Source of the DNA: Streptomyces aureus
GTDB taxonomy: Bacteria; Actinomycetota; Actinomycetes; Streptomycetales; Streptomycetaceae
Direction: 5' to 3'
DNA length: 64,000 nucleotides
Assembly (NCBI RefSeq): GCF_000725495.1
Contig: NZ_JNZD01000013.1
Coordinates: 558,001 to 622,000, forward strand
The notes below the pieces were generated by a model. It made no database searches. It was not told the origin of the DNA and saw only the letters and a list, made by a program, of their open reading frames with translations. A program made the position numbers and the translations under genes. Position 1 is the first letter of the stretch; each line of letters opens with the position of its first letter. Below, in pieces: positions 26,303-35,560 of the stretch.

Positions 26303-26331
26303 AACGAGATGGCAACGGTGCCATGCGTTCT

Positions 26332-27531
26332 CTAAGTGAAGGCAGGAGCCGCAGCCGTGAGAGAGCCATCCAAAAGGGTCGAATCGCCCATCTCGCTGAG
26401 TGCGAGAGCGAGCGCTCCGAGCACCTCCGCACGGCCCCCAAGTGCCCCTGGCAACACCGAGAGTTGACGTGCGGCGCTGGGGATCGCGTAGCGGCCGACA
26501 GACTCCCTTATGGGCCCGAGGACGAGCTCACCGGCCTCGGCGAGATCGCCGCCGAGGACCACCCGACTCGGGTTCAGCAAATTGCAGAGATTCGCGACTC
26601 CACTGCCGATGTGGCGACCGACGTCGGCGATCACCCGACGGCAGCCCGGATCTCCGTCCCGCGCCAGCCTGACCACGCCCTCCATGGTCAGATCGGTGCC
26701 GTGACTGGACTGGAGGAGCGGCAGCACATAGCGCGCCGCCGCAAAGGTCTCCAGACAGCCACGGTTGCCGCAACGGCACACGGGGCCGGATTCATCAAGT
26801 GTAATATGCCCGATTTCTCCCGCTGTGCCACCCGGGCCGCGGTAGATCTTGCCCTCGATGACCAGACCCGCGCCGACGCCGCTGGCGACCTTGATGTACG
26901 CGAGATCGCGGACCCCTCGCCCGCTGCCCCAGACCATCTCGCCGAGCGCGCCCAGATTGGCGTCGTTGTCCACGTGCACCGGCACGCCGAGCCGCCCCCG
27001 CAGCTCCTCGGCGGGCCTGGCGCCGGTCCAGCCCGGCAGGATCGAGGTGGACCCCAGGGTCCCCGATTCCACGTCGATGGGGCCCGGCACGCCGAGCCCC
27101 ACACCCGCGATTTTGGACCGGTCGACCCCGGTTGCTGCGATCAGGCGACTGACGAGCTCCTCGGCCCGGTCGAAGCCCTGCGCGGCGGACGCGTCCACGT
27201 CCAGCGGCTCGGACTCCTCGGCCAGCACCTGATGGGCCAGATTCCCGACGGCGACGCGCAAATGGGTGTGCCCGAAGTCGACGCCGATGACGATGCCGGC
27301 GTCGCCGCTCAAGGACACGCTGCGTGCCCGGCGGCCGCCGGCCGAAGTGGGTGTGACCTCGACCGTTCCGCCGTCCTTGAGTTCACGGACGATATTGGAA
27401 ACGGTCGCGGCCGACAGGCCCGTCGTCCTCGCGATCTCCGCCTGCGTGAGCGAACCGGCCAGCCGCACCGCTCGCACGACGCGCTCCAGATTGGCTCGGT
27501 GCAGCGACGACTGCGACCCCGGAGTCTCCAT
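26332..27531 (-). CDS. rok7B7: ROK-family transcriptional regulator (Rok7B7/XylR type)
   Basis: 399 aa from ATG 27531; an in-frame GTG four codons upstream is possible, but AGGAG abuts it. N-terminal winged helix-turn-helix (LTQAEIARTTGLSAATVSNIVREL, about 28-51), then a ROK sugar-kinase-like fold with GVDFGHTHLRVAVG, GVGLGVPGPID and the zinc-binding CRCGNRGCLE. In S. coelicolor, Rok7B7 is encoded beside xylFGH, represses that operon and affects carbon catabolite control and antibiotic production; gene order here is the same. A Crp-type site lies upstream. Identification by name rests on context and sequence recall. Confidence 0.9.
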   Translation of the reverse strand: METPGSQSSLHRANLERVVRAVRLAGSLTQAEIARTTGLSAATVSNIVRELKDGGTVEVTPTSAGGRRARSVSLSGDAGIVIGVDFGHTHLRVAVGNLAHQVLAEESEPLDVDASAAQGFDRAEELVSRLIAATGVDRSKIAGVGLGVPGPIDVESGTLGSTSILPGWTGARPAEELRGRLGVPVHVDNDANLGALGEMVWGSGRGVRDLAYIKVASGVGAGLVIEGKIYRGPGGTAGEIGHITLDESGPVCRCGNRGCLETFAAARYVLPLLQSSHGTDLTMEGVVRLARDGDPGCRRVIADVGRHIGSGVANLCNLLNPSRVVLGGDLAEAGELVLGPIRESVGRYAIPSAARQLSVLPGALGGRAEVLGALALALSEMGDSTLLDGSLTAAAPAFT

Positions 27532-27578
27532 CGACTCATCCACTCCTGCCCTCAGCCGGGCGGCCCCGATGCCGCCCG

Positions 27579-27594
27579 TGTGATCTGGGTCACG
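27579..27594. promoter_or_regulatory. Candidate Crp site upstream of rok7B7
   Basis: TGTGATCTGGGTCACG fits the Streptomyces Crp consensus GTG-N6-GNCAC and the classical TGTGA-N6-TCACA. It lies about 50 bases ahead of the rok7B7 start. Confidence 0.5.
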
Positions 27595-27721
27595 TCAACG
27601 GGACCCCGGTCACTTACAAGTTGTGAACTCCAAGCTCCGCTGAACGGGTTACCGCAGTCAAGTCCTTGACGGAAATCGGGGGCGCCCAGTCATGTTCGAA
27701 TCGTGACCTGACCCGCACGCA

Positions 27722-27754
27722 CATGCGCCACCCCCGGGACGGAGGTGGCGCATG
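27722..27754 (-). terminator. Terminator after ngcG
   Basis: Perfect 11-bp stem (27722-27732 with 27744-27754), loop of 11, 20 bases past the ngcG stop. Confidence 0.85.
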
Positions 27755-27773
27755 GGACGGACGGGATGATTCG

Positions 27774-28712
27774 TTACTTGAGCGTCGCCGAAGTGAGACC
27801 GGCCTGGACCTGGCGCTGGAAGGACAGGTAGACGATCAGCATCGGGACCATGGCGATCGTGACGCCGGCGAACAGCACGGGCAGGTCGGTCGCGTACCCC
27901 TGCTGCTGCTGGAGCTGGATGAGGCCCTGGGTCAGCACGTAGCGCTCGGGGTCCGAACTCGTCTGCGGCTGCATCAGCACCGAGGGCAGGATGTACTGGT
28001 TCCACTGGCCCAGCACGTTGAAGATGCCGACGCTGAGCAGTCCGGGCTTGGCCATGGGCAGCATGACCTGGAAGAACGCCCGGGTGTGCGAGGCCCCGTC
28101 GAGCACCGCCGCCTCGAAGACCGCCGTGGGCAGCGTCCTGAAGAAGGCGTGCATGAAGAACACGGTGAACGGCAGCGAGTAGGCCACGTACACCAGGACC
28201 AGGCCTTGGTAGGTGTTCAGCATGTCGAGACGCTTGACCATGAAGAACAGCGGCACCAGGGCCAGGAAGACGGGGAACATGGCCCCGCCGACGAAGAAGA
28301 AGTAGACGATCCGGTTGCCCGGGAACTCGTAGCGGGCCAGCACGTACGCCGCCATCGCGCCGAGCAGCATGGTCAGCGGGACCGAGAACACCAGGACGAT
28401 CAGGGTGTTGGTGAAGTAGTCGCCGATGCCCTTGTTCCAGGCGCGGCTGAAGACGTCGAACTGCCAGTTCGAGGGCCAGCCGAGGGCGGAGCCGCCGATC
28501 TGCGCGTCGGTCTTGAAGGAGCTCAGGACCAGCCAGAGCAGCGGCAGGATGATGAGGATCGCCCACAGGGCGAGGAACCCGTGCGAGAAGACGTTGAGGG
28601 CCACGCCCTCGGTGCGCTTGTCGCCCGGCCGCGGCGGGGCCTTCCGGGCGCCTCGCTGCGGGGGTACTGCGGCGCCGTCGACCTTCGCCGGCTCCGTGAT
28701 GGGTGCGCTCAT
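27774..28712 (-). CDS. ngcG: N-acetylglucosamine/chitobiose ABC transporter permease NgcG
   Basis: 312 aa, ATG with GGGAGA seven bases ahead. After a 35-residue polar N-terminus come six helices of the MalG/CUT1 permease family, with the EAA loop EAAVLDGASHTRAFFQVMLPMAKPG that docks the ATPase. As in other Streptomyces CUT1 systems no ATPase gene is present; the shared MsiK ATPase, encoded elsewhere, probably drives it. The order binding protein-permease-permease next to rok7B7 is that of ngcEFG, the GlcNAc and chitobiose transporter. The name rests on this synteny; substrate is not provable from sequence. Confidence 0.88.
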   Translation of the reverse strand: MSAPITEPAKVDGAAVPPQRGARKAPPRPGDKRTEGVALNVFSHGFLALWAILIILPLLWLVLSSFKTDAQIGGSALGWPSNWQFDVFSRAWNKGIGDYFTNTLIVLVFSVPLTMLLGAMAAYVLARYEFPGNRIVYFFFVGGAMFPVFLALVPLFFMVKRLDMLNTYQGLVLVYVAYSLPFTVFFMHAFFRTLPTAVFEAAVLDGASHTRAFFQVMLPMAKPGLLSVGIFNVLGQWNQYILPSVLMQPQTSSDPERYVLTQGLIQLQQQQGYATDLPVLFAGVTIAMVPMLIVYLSFQRQVQAGLTSATLK

Positions 28713-28727
28713 AGTCGTGTCTCCCGC

Positions 28728-29660
28728 TCAGAACTCGATGCGCTCGCGGCGGGTGGCGCGCAGCGTGACCACGGACAGGATCAGGGTGAGAAGGAGCATG
28801 ACGACGCCCATCGCGCAGGCGTAGCCGCTCTTCCCGAAGTAGAGGAAGTTGCGCATCATGACGTTCGCCATGACCTCGCTGTGGTGGTCGGGACCGCCGC
28901 CGTAGCCGGTGCCCTGGGTCATGGTCGAGACGAGGACGAACATGTCCATCGCGATGATGCCGAGATAGACCCAGGCGGTCTGCACCGTGTCCCAGAGCAG
29001 GGGCAGGGTGACCCGGAAGAAGGTGTGGGTGCGGCTCGCGCCGTCCAGCAGCGCCGCCTCGTAGATGTCCTTCGGGATGGACTGCATGGCGGCGGAGAAC
29101 AGCACCAGATAGAAGCCGACGCCGTGCCAGACGACGACCGCCATCAGGCACCAGAGCACCAGGTCGGGCTCGTTCATCCACTCGATGGGGTTGTTGCCGT
29201 CCACCAGGCCGAGCTTGATCAGCAGGCCGTTGAGCAGACCGCCGCTGTCACTGCGGTAGAGGGCTCCGAAGAGCACCGCCACGATCGCAAGTGACAGGAC
29301 CTGCGGGAAGAAGTACACGATCTTGTAGAAGCGTGAGCCCGCGACGCCCTGGACACCGCCGGCGCCACCCCGCCCGCCCGCGTTCACCATGAAGGCGAAG
29401 AAGAGGGCGAGCAGGATGGTGATCACCGGGATGAACACCAGGAACAGGATGTTGTGCCAGATCGCCTGGAGGAATACGTCGTCCTGGAACAACGCCTTGT
29501 AATTGTCCAGGCCGACGAAACTGAACGACTGCGACTGGCCCTTCCAGTCGGTGAAGGAGTAACCGATGGTCTGTAGGTAAGGCCAGATCACGAAGATCAG
29601 ATACAGAGCCAAAGGTGCGAGGAGAAACCCCGCGACGAACCGGTTCTGCCCTTTTCGCAT
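28728..29660 (-). CDS. ngcF: N-acetylglucosamine/chitobiose ABC transporter permease NgcF
   Basis: 310 aa, ATG with GCAGGA ahead. MalF-type permease with six helices (first: FVAGFLLAPLALYLIFVIWPY) and the EAA loop EAALLDGASRTHTFFRVTLPLLWD. It pairs with NgcG, whose gene starts 15 bases after this stop. A glycine-rich loop (GGRGGAGG, about residues 95-102) interrupts the first periplasmic region. Cotranscribed with ngcE and ngcG. Confidence 0.88.
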   Translation of the reverse strand: MRKGQNRFVAGFLLAPLALYLIFVIWPYLQTIGYSFTDWKGQSQSFSFVGLDNYKALFQDDVFLQAIWHNILFLVFIPVITILLALFFAFMVNAGGRGGAGGVQGVAGSRFYKIVYFFPQVLSLAIVAVLFGALYRSDSGGLLNGLLIKLGLVDGNNPIEWMNEPDLVLWCLMAVVVWHGVGFYLVLFSAAMQSIPKDIYEAALLDGASRTHTFFRVTLPLLWDTVQTAWVYLGIIAMDMFVLVSTMTQGTGYGGGPDHHSEVMANVMMRNFLYFGKSGYACAMGVVMLLLTLILSVVTLRATRRERIEF

Positions 29661-29694
29661 GGCATCCTGCCCCTGGTGTTCCGGGTTTACGTGA

Positions 29695-31146
29695 TCAGTC
29701 GCGGTGGTTCTTCTTGGACGCCGGGTCCTTGGCCGCCTTGTCGACCGCCGCCTGCGCGCGCTTCAGCCATTCCTTCGGCTGGATGCGCTTGGACATCAGC
29801 TCGTTGGACGCGTTCTGGATGGAGACGTCCATCTCGCTGTACCAGTTGGGGTACAGGTAGTTGAAGGAGTTGGAGCCGGCCGCCTTGGAGGCCTCGACCG
29901 TGGACTGCGTACCGGGGCGCAGCTGCACGCCGTCGGACACGCCGTCCTTGAGGATGGTGAGCGAGTTGGCCTTCTGGGCGAAGAGCGTCGACCACTCCTT
30001 GGAGAGCATGCTGCGCATGAACTCCTGGGCCTCGGGCAGGTTCGCGGCCTTCGCCGGGATGATGAACGGCTCGCCGGAGCCGGCCCGGATCGCCTCGAAC
30101 GGCAGCTTGTCACCCGGCAGGCTGGGCATCGGCATGAACTTCATGTCGAAGTCGGCCGGGGTCTGCTTGAGCTGCTCGTTCTCCAGCCAGGAGCCACAGG
30201 TGATGAACGCGGCCTTGTACTGGTTCCACCGGGTCTGCGACTCGGTGTGGGTCAGGCCGTTGGTGCCGGCCATCAGGTAGCCCTTTTCCACGACCTCGTA
30301 GACGGCCTCGATGGCCGCCTTCGCGGCGTCGGAGCCGACGAACGCCTTGGGGTCGAGGTTGTCGATCGCCTTCATGGCGTCCAGACCGCCCTGCTTGGCG
30401 ATGAGGTCCATGATGGCGACGTTGATGTAGTACGGGTACTTGCCCTGGTGCGCGAGGCCGCCGACGCCCTGGGACTTGGCGTCCTTGCAGATGGCGAGGA
30501 AGTCGTCCCAGGTCTTCGGAACCTCCCAGCCCTTCTCCTTGAAGAGCTTGCCGGAGTACCACAGGCCCCACACCGTGTAGATGTAGTTGAGGGCCACGAC
30601 CTTGCCGCCCTGCAGGCCCGGGTCGAGCGTGCCGGGGATCAGGGTGTCGCGGACCTTCTTCGACGGGTCGTCGATGGAGGGGGCGTCGAGCACCGCGGCC
30701 AGGTCGAGGAGCTGACCGTTCTTGTAGAGCACGTCCAGCTTGATCTGCTGGGCGCCCGAGTCGTCGACGATGTCCGGCGGGTTGCCGCCGTTGAAGCGCG
30801 GCTGGAGCTTGCCGGTGATCTCCTGGGTACCGGTGTGGGCGCTCTTGCTGCCCCACTTCTTGTCGAACGCGGCTTCCCACGCCTTGGCGTAGTCGTCGCC
30901 GTAGCCGCCCTTGAAGACGACGACGTCGAGCTTGCCGTTGCCCTTCTTCACACCGAAGGGGTTGTCCTTGCTGGTCTTGCCGGTGCCCTTGTCGCCGGAG
31001 TTGTCGTCATCGCCCCCGCCGCTCGCACACGCGGACAGGAAGCTCATCGTCGGGACGGTGATCAGGCCGAGTGCGGCCGACCTCTTGATGAGGTCGCGGC
31101 GGCCGACACCCTCGGGGCTGTTGTTCTCGGCGGAAGTGGATCCCAT
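29695..31146 (-). CDS. ngcE: N-acetylglucosamine/chitobiose-binding lipoprotein NgcE
   Basis: 483 aa. ATG 31146 has GAGGA seven bases ahead, better than TTG two codons before. The signal region has a twin arginine (VGRRDLIKRSAALGL) and a lipobox (FLSAC), so a Tat-exported lipoprotein is likely. The mature part is a family 1 extracellular solute-binding protein (GGNPPDIVDDSGAQ, YIYTVWGLWYSGKLFKEKGW, PKTWDDFLAICKDAK). It would capture GlcNAc or chitobiose for NgcFG. The upstream region has a DasR-like dre sequence, consistent with amino-sugar control. Confidence 0.9.
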   Translation of the reverse strand: MGSTSAENNSPEGVGRRDLIKRSAALGLITVPTMSFLSACASGGGDDDNSGDKGTGKTSKDNPFGVKKGNGKLDVVVFKGGYGDDYAKAWEAAFDKKWGSKSAHTGTQEITGKLQPRFNGGNPPDIVDDSGAQQIKLDVLYKNGQLLDLAAVLDAPSIDDPSKKVRDTLIPGTLDPGLQGGKVVALNYIYTVWGLWYSGKLFKEKGWEVPKTWDDFLAICKDAKSQGVGGLAHQGKYPYYINVAIMDLIAKQGGLDAMKAIDNLDPKAFVGSDAAKAAIEAVYEVVEKGYLMAGTNGLTHTESQTRWNQYKAAFITCGSWLENEQLKQTPADFDMKFMPMPSLPGDKLPFEAIRAGSGEPFIIPAKAANLPEAQEFMRSMLSKEWSTLFAQKANSLTILKDGVSDGVQLRPGTQSTVEASKAAGSNSFNYLYPNWYSEMDVSIQNASNELMSKRIQPKEWLKRAQAAVDKAAKDPASKKNHRD

Positions 31147-31346
31147 GCTCAAGTCCTCGCCTTCTCCAGGACTCAGGCGGTGAACCGGATCCTCCCCGGC
31201 ACCGCGGTCAGTTCAAGCTGGGGTCGTGCGTGGGGGATTCAGCGGGACGAGCCGGCAGTACGTGTATGGCCCACGTTCCACCGTCCCGCGGAATTCCCCC
31301 CTGGGTCCTGCCTGTCCAGAGCCGGTCGATCGACTGGCCGGACGCG

Positions 31347-31362
31347 ACAGGTATAGTCCACT
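31347..31362. promoter_or_regulatory. Candidate DasR (dre) site for ngcEFG
   Basis: ACAGGTATAGTCCACT agrees at 13 of 16 positions with the dre consensus ACTGGTCTAGACCACT. It lies about 200 bases ahead of ngcE, so the transcription start would have to be distant. Tentative. Confidence 0.4.
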
Positions 31363-31596
31363 TCCCGCCAACGGAGCAAGATCGAATGCAGGTTTGGCCG
31401 TCGGTCTTTTCCGAGTTGAGACCTCACGGAAATATGGGGCAGCCCAGGATCACCCCGGCGAAGATCCACAGGGCGGGGGCGTCCCGCAATGAACGCAATG
31501 CACGGTTCGTCACACGGTATTCACCCCGGATGCCACACCCAACACCCTTGACATCCCTGTCGACTTGACGCCCAAATGGACCTTGCGCAACAAGGT

Positions 31597-31608
31597 GACA
31601 ACGTTGTC
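31597..31608. promoter_or_regulatory. LacI-type operator of GH92 gene 1
   Basis: GACAACGTTGTC is a perfect 12-bp palindrome 24 bases ahead of the start codon and just before the ribosome-binding site. The same 12-mer precedes the second GH92 gene. Confidence 0.65.
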
Positions 31609-31632
31609 CAGGTGCAGGGAGGGTACTCGCGC

Positions 31633-34600
31633 ATGCAGCACAGAGCCCGGTGCAGACAGAGTTCCACGCGGCCGCGGGGGTGGCGTTCGCCCGCGGCCCT
31701 CGGGGTGGCGGCCCTCGCCCTGTTAGCGGCCTCCCAGGGCGTCGCGGTCGCACTGCCCGCCCAAGCAGCAAAGGCGGACCGGGAGTTCGCCTCCTCGTTC
31801 GAGACGGACGATCCGGCCCCGGACTGGCTCAACACGGTGGACACCGCTCCCGACGGGACGAAGCGCACCTCGGGGGTCGACGGCGGCTACAGCACCGGCA
31901 TCCCCGGCAATGTGACCGACCACGTCACGGACGTGCGGGCCAGCGGCGAGAACACCGGCGCGGGCGAGGTCAAGGAGAACCTCGTCGACGGTGAGCCGAG
32001 CACCAAGTGGCTGACCTTCGAACCCACCGGCTGGGCGGAGTTCGACCTGGACGCGCCCGTCAGGGCGGTCACGTACGCGCTCACTTCCGCAAACGACCAC
32101 GACGAGCGCGACCCGAAGGACTGGACGCTCCAGGGCTCCACCGACGGCAAGGACTGGAAGACCCTCGACACCCGCTCCGGGGAGTCGTTCGGCGAGCGGT
32201 TCCAGACGAAGTCGTACGACATCCAGGAGCCCGTGGAGTACCGGCACTTCCGGCTCGAGGTCACGAAGAACAACGGCGGCGACATCCTCCAGATCGCCGA
32301 CGTCCAGTTCTCGACGGGCAAGAGCGACGACCCGACGCCCAAGGACATGCTCTCGCTCGTGGACCGGGGGCCGAGCGGCTCGCCGACCGCCAAGGCGGGC
32401 GCGGGCTTCACCGGCAAGCGGGCCCTGCGCTACGCCGGCACCCACAAGGGCGACGGCCGGGCGTACTCGTACAACAAGGTCTTCGACGTGAACGTCGCGG
32501 TCGGGCGCGACACCGAACTGTCCTACCGCGTCTTCCCCTCGATGGCGGACGGCGACCGGGACTACGACGCCACGAACGTGGCCGTGGACCTGGTGTTCAC
32601 CGACGGCACCTCGCTGAGCTCCCTGAACGCCGTGGACCAGCACGGTTTCGCGCTGACCCCGCAGGGCCAGGGCGCCGCCAAGGTGCTGTACGTCAACCAG
32701 TGGAACAACGTGGCCTCCCGGATCGGTTCCGTCGCGGCCGGGAAGACCGTCGACCGGATCCTGCTCGCCTACGACTCCCCGAAGGGCCCCGCGAAGTTCC
32801 GCGGCTGGCTCGACGACGTGGCGCTGCGCCGGGCCGCCCCGCAGAAGCCGGCCGAGCATCTGGCCGACTACGCGCTCACGACCCGCGGCACCAACTCCAG
32901 CGGCGGCTTCTCGCGCGGCAACAACTTCCCCGCGACGGCCGTGCCGCACGGCTTCAACTTCTGGACGCCGGTCACCAACGCGGGCTCGCTGAGCTGGCTG
33001 TACGACTACGCCCGCGCCAACAACGCGGACAACCTGCCCACCATCGAGGCGTTCAGCGCGAGCCACGAACCGAGTCCGTGGATGGGCGACCGGCAGACCT
33101 TCCAGGTGATGCCGTCGGCCGTCTCCGGCACCCCGGACACCGGACGCACCGCCCGTGAACTGGCCTTCCGGCACGAGAACGAGACCGCCCGGCCGTACTA
33201 CTACGGGGTGACGTTCGAGAACGGCCTCAAGGCGGAGATGGCCCCGACCGACCACGCGGCGGCGCTGCGCTTCACCTACCCGGGCGACGACGCGAGCGTG
33301 ATCTTCGACAACGTCACCGAGCAGGCGGGCCTCACGCTGGACACCTCGGCGGGCGTGGTCACGGGCTACTCGGACGTGAAGTCCGGCCTGTCGACCGGCG
33401 CCACCCGGCTGTTCGTCTACGGCGTCTTCGACGCGCCGGTGACCGAGGGCTCCTCCAGCGGCGTCAAGGGCTACCTGCGGTTCAAGCCCGGCGCCGACCA
33501 CAGCGTCACCCTGCGGCTGGCCACCTCGCTCATCAGCATCGACCAGGCCAAGGACAACCTGCGCCAGGAGATCCCGGACGGCTCGTCCTTCGACAGCGTG
33601 AAGAAGGACGCGCGCAGGCAGTGGGACCGGCTGTTCGGCCGGATCGAGGTGCAGGGCGCCACGCCGGACCAGCTGACCACCCTGTACTCCAGCATGTACC
33701 GGCTCTACCTGTACCCGAACTCCGGTTTCGAGAAGGTCGGTTCGACGTACCAGTACGCGTCGCCGTTCTCCCCGATGCCGGGTCCCGACACCGCGACCCA
33801 CACCGGGGCGAAGATCGTCGACGGCAAGGTGTACGTCAACAACGGCTTCTGGGACACCTACCGCACGACCTGGCCGGCCTATTCGCTGCTGACGCCCCAT
33901 CAAGCGGGTGAGATGGTGGACGGGTTCGTGCAGCAGTACAAGGACGGCGGCTGGACCTCGCGCTGGTCCTCGCCCGGCTACGCGGACCTGATGACCGGCA
34001 CCTCCTCGGACGTGGCGTTCGCGGACGCCTACGTCAAGGGCGTCGGCTTCGACGCGAAGGCGGCGTACGAGGCGGCCCTGAAGAACGCCACCGTCGTCCC
34101 GCCGACCTCCGGCGTGGGCCGCAAGGGCATGGCCACCTCCCCCTTCCTCGGCTACACGAGCACCTCCACGGGCGAGGGCCTGTCCTGGGCCATGGAGGGC
34201 TACGTCAACGACTACGGCATCGCCGAGATGGGCAAGGCGCTCTACAGGAAGACCGGCGAGAAGCGCTACAAGGAGGAGTCGGACTACTTCCTCAACCGCT
34301 CCCGCGACTACGTGAACCTGTTCGACTCCAAGGCCGGCTTCTTCCAGGGCCGCAACGCCGAGGGAGACTGGCGGGTCGACTCCACGAAGTACGACCCCCG
34401 TGTGTGGGGGTACGACTACACGGAGACGAACGGCTGGGGCTACGCGTTCACCGCGCCGCAGGACTCGCGCGGTCTCGCCAACCTCTACGGCGGCCGGGCC
34501 GCGCTCGCGCAGAAGCTCGACACGTACTTCTCCACCCCCGAGACGGCCTCACCGGACACCGTCGGCTCCTACGGCGGGGTCATCCACGAGATGACCGAGG

Positions 34601-35457
34601 CCCGGGACGTGCGCATGGGCCAGTACGGCCACTCCAACCAGGTCGCCCACCACGTGAACTACATGTACGACGCGGCCGGGCAGCCCTGGAAGGCACAGAA
34701 GAACATCCGCGAGGTCCTCTCCCGGCTCTACGTCGGCAGCGAGATCGGGCAGGGCTACCACGGTGACGAGGACAACGGCGAGCAGTCGGCCTGGTACCTC
34801 TTCTCCTCGCTCGGCTTCTACCCGCTGGTGATGGGCAGCGGCGAGTACGCCATCGGCTCCCCGCTGTTCACCAAGGTCACCGTCCACCTGGAGAACGGCA
34901 AGGACCTGGTGATCAAGGCCCCGCGCAACAGCACGAAGAACGTGTACGTGCAGGGCGTCCGCTTCAACGGCAAGCAGTGGAAGTCGACCTCGCTCCCCCA
35001 CTCGATGATCACGCGCGGCGGAGTGCTGGACTTCGACATGGGCCCCGAGCCGTCCTCGTGGGGCACCGGCAAGGACGCGGCCCCGGTGTCGGTCACCGAG
35101 GACGACGCCGTGCCGACGCCCCGGGCGGACACCCTCAAGGGGGACGGCGCCCTGTTCGACAACACCTCGGCGACGGACGCCACCGTCACCTCGGTGGATC
35201 TGCCGGTCGGCGGCGACACCAAGGGGGTCCAGTACACGCTGACCTCCTCGGACCACACCAAGGCCCCGGCCGGCTGGACGCTGCAGGGTTCCTCGGACGG
35301 GACGACCTGGACGGACCTCGACAAGCGCTCCGGTGAGTCCTTCCCCTGGGACCGGCAGACCCGGGCGTTCACGGTCGCGGCCCCCGGCTCGTACGCCCAC
35401 TACCGTCTCGTCCTCGACGGCGAGTCGACCCTCGCGGAGGTGGAACTGCTGGCCTGA
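31633..35457 (+). CDS. Secreted GH92 alpha-mannosidase with two discoidin-like domains
   Basis: 1274 aa. ATG 31633 follows GGGAGGG at nine bases. Signal peptide (SPAALGVAALALLAASQGVAVA, cleavage near ALPAQA). Residues about 90-230 and the last 120 are F5/8 type C-like carbohydrate-binding domains sharing the block WTLQGSxDGxxWxxLDxRSGESF. Between them is a second beta-sandwich and the GH92 N-terminal and (alpha/alpha)6 domains: NNGFWDTYRTTWPAY, GHSNQVAHHVNYMYD and the acidic GDEDNGEQSAWYLFSSLGFYP. GH92 enzymes are calcium-dependent exo-alpha-mannosidases that invert configuration and trim mannan or high-mannose N-glycans. Here the acid/base region reads GDEDNGEQ, unlike the GNDDLGEM of the neighbour, so linkage preference may differ. 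Confidence 0.93.
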   Translation: MQHRARCRQSSTRPRGWRSPAALGVAALALLAASQGVAVALPAQAAKADREFASSFETDDPAPDWLNTVDTAPDGTKRTSGVDGGYSTGIPGNVTDHVTDVRASGENTGAGEVKENLVDGEPSTKWLTFEPTGWAEFDLDAPVRAVTYALTSANDHDERDPKDWTLQGSTDGKDWKTLDTRSGESFGERFQTKSYDIQEPVEYRHFRLEVTKNNGGDILQIADVQFSTGKSDDPTPKDMLSLVDRGPSGSPTAKAGAGFTGKRALRYAGTHKGDGRAYSYNKVFDVNVAVGRDTELSYRVFPSMADGDRDYDATNVAVDLVFTDGTSLSSLNAVDQHGFALTPQGQGAAKVLYVNQWNNVASRIGSVAAGKTVDRILLAYDSPKGPAKFRGWLDDVALRRAAPQKPAEHLADYALTTRGTNSSGGFSRGNNFPATAVPHGFNFWTPVTNAGSLSWLYDYARANNADNLPTIEAFSASHEPSPWMGDRQTFQVMPSAVSGTPDTGRTARELAFRHENETARPYYYGVTFENGLKAEMAPTDHAAALRFTYPGDDASVIFDNVTEQAGLTLDTSAGVVTGYSDVKSGLSTGATRLFVYGVFDAPVTEGSSSGVKGYLRFKPGADHSVTLRLATSLISIDQAKDNLRQEIPDGSSFDSVKKDARRQWDRLFGRIEVQGATPDQLTTLYSSMYRLYLYPNSGFEKVGSTYQYASPFSPMPGPDTATHTGAKIVDGKVYVNNGFWDTYRTTWPAYSLLTPHQAGEMVDGFVQQYKDGGWTSRWSSPGYADLMTGTSSDVAFADAYVKGVGFDAKAAYEAALKNATVVPPTSGVGRKGMATSPFLGYTSTSTGEGLSWAMEGYVNDYGIAEMGKALYRKTGEKRYKEESDYFLNRSRDYVNLFDSKAGFFQGRNAEGDWRVDSTKYDPRVWGYDYTETNGWGYAFTAPQDSRGLANLYGGRAALAQKLDTYFSTPETASPDTVGSYGGVIHEMTEARDVRMGQYGHSNQVAHHVNYMYDAAGQPWKAQKNIREVLSRLYVGSEIGQGYHGDEDNGEQSAWYLFSSLGFYPLVMGSGEYAIGSPLFTKVTVHLENGKDLVIKAPRNSTKNVYVQGVRFNGKQWKSTSLPHSMITRGGVLDFDMGPEPSSWGTGKDAAPVSVTEDDAVPTPRADTLKGDGALFDNTSATDATVTSVDLPVGGDTKGVQYTLTSSDHTKAPAGWTLQGSSDGTTWTDLDKRSGESFPWDRQTRAFTVAAPGSYAHYRLVLDGESTLAEVELLA

Positions 35458-35479
35458 GCGGCACCGGACCAACGACGAA

Positions 35480-35513
35480 GGGGCGGGCCCGGAGGAGACT
35501 CCGGGCCCGCCCC
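35480..35513. terminator. Bidirectional terminator between the GH92 genes
   Basis: Perfect 14-bp stem (35480-35493 with 35500-35513), loop GGAGAC, in the 103-bp gap between convergent genes. Confidence 0.85.
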
Positions 35514-35560
35514 GCGTCCGTGCACGGATGCCCGTGCGCGGCCGCTTCCGTGCGGTCAGG

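Larger units (their letters stand above)
31147..31632. other. Divergent intergenic region ngcE / GH92
   Basis: No gene seen in 486 bp. It contains the dre-like site (31347-31362), a TTGACA -35 candidate on the plus strand (31548-31553) and the GACAACGTTGTC operator of the mannosidase (31597-31608). Confidence 0.6.
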
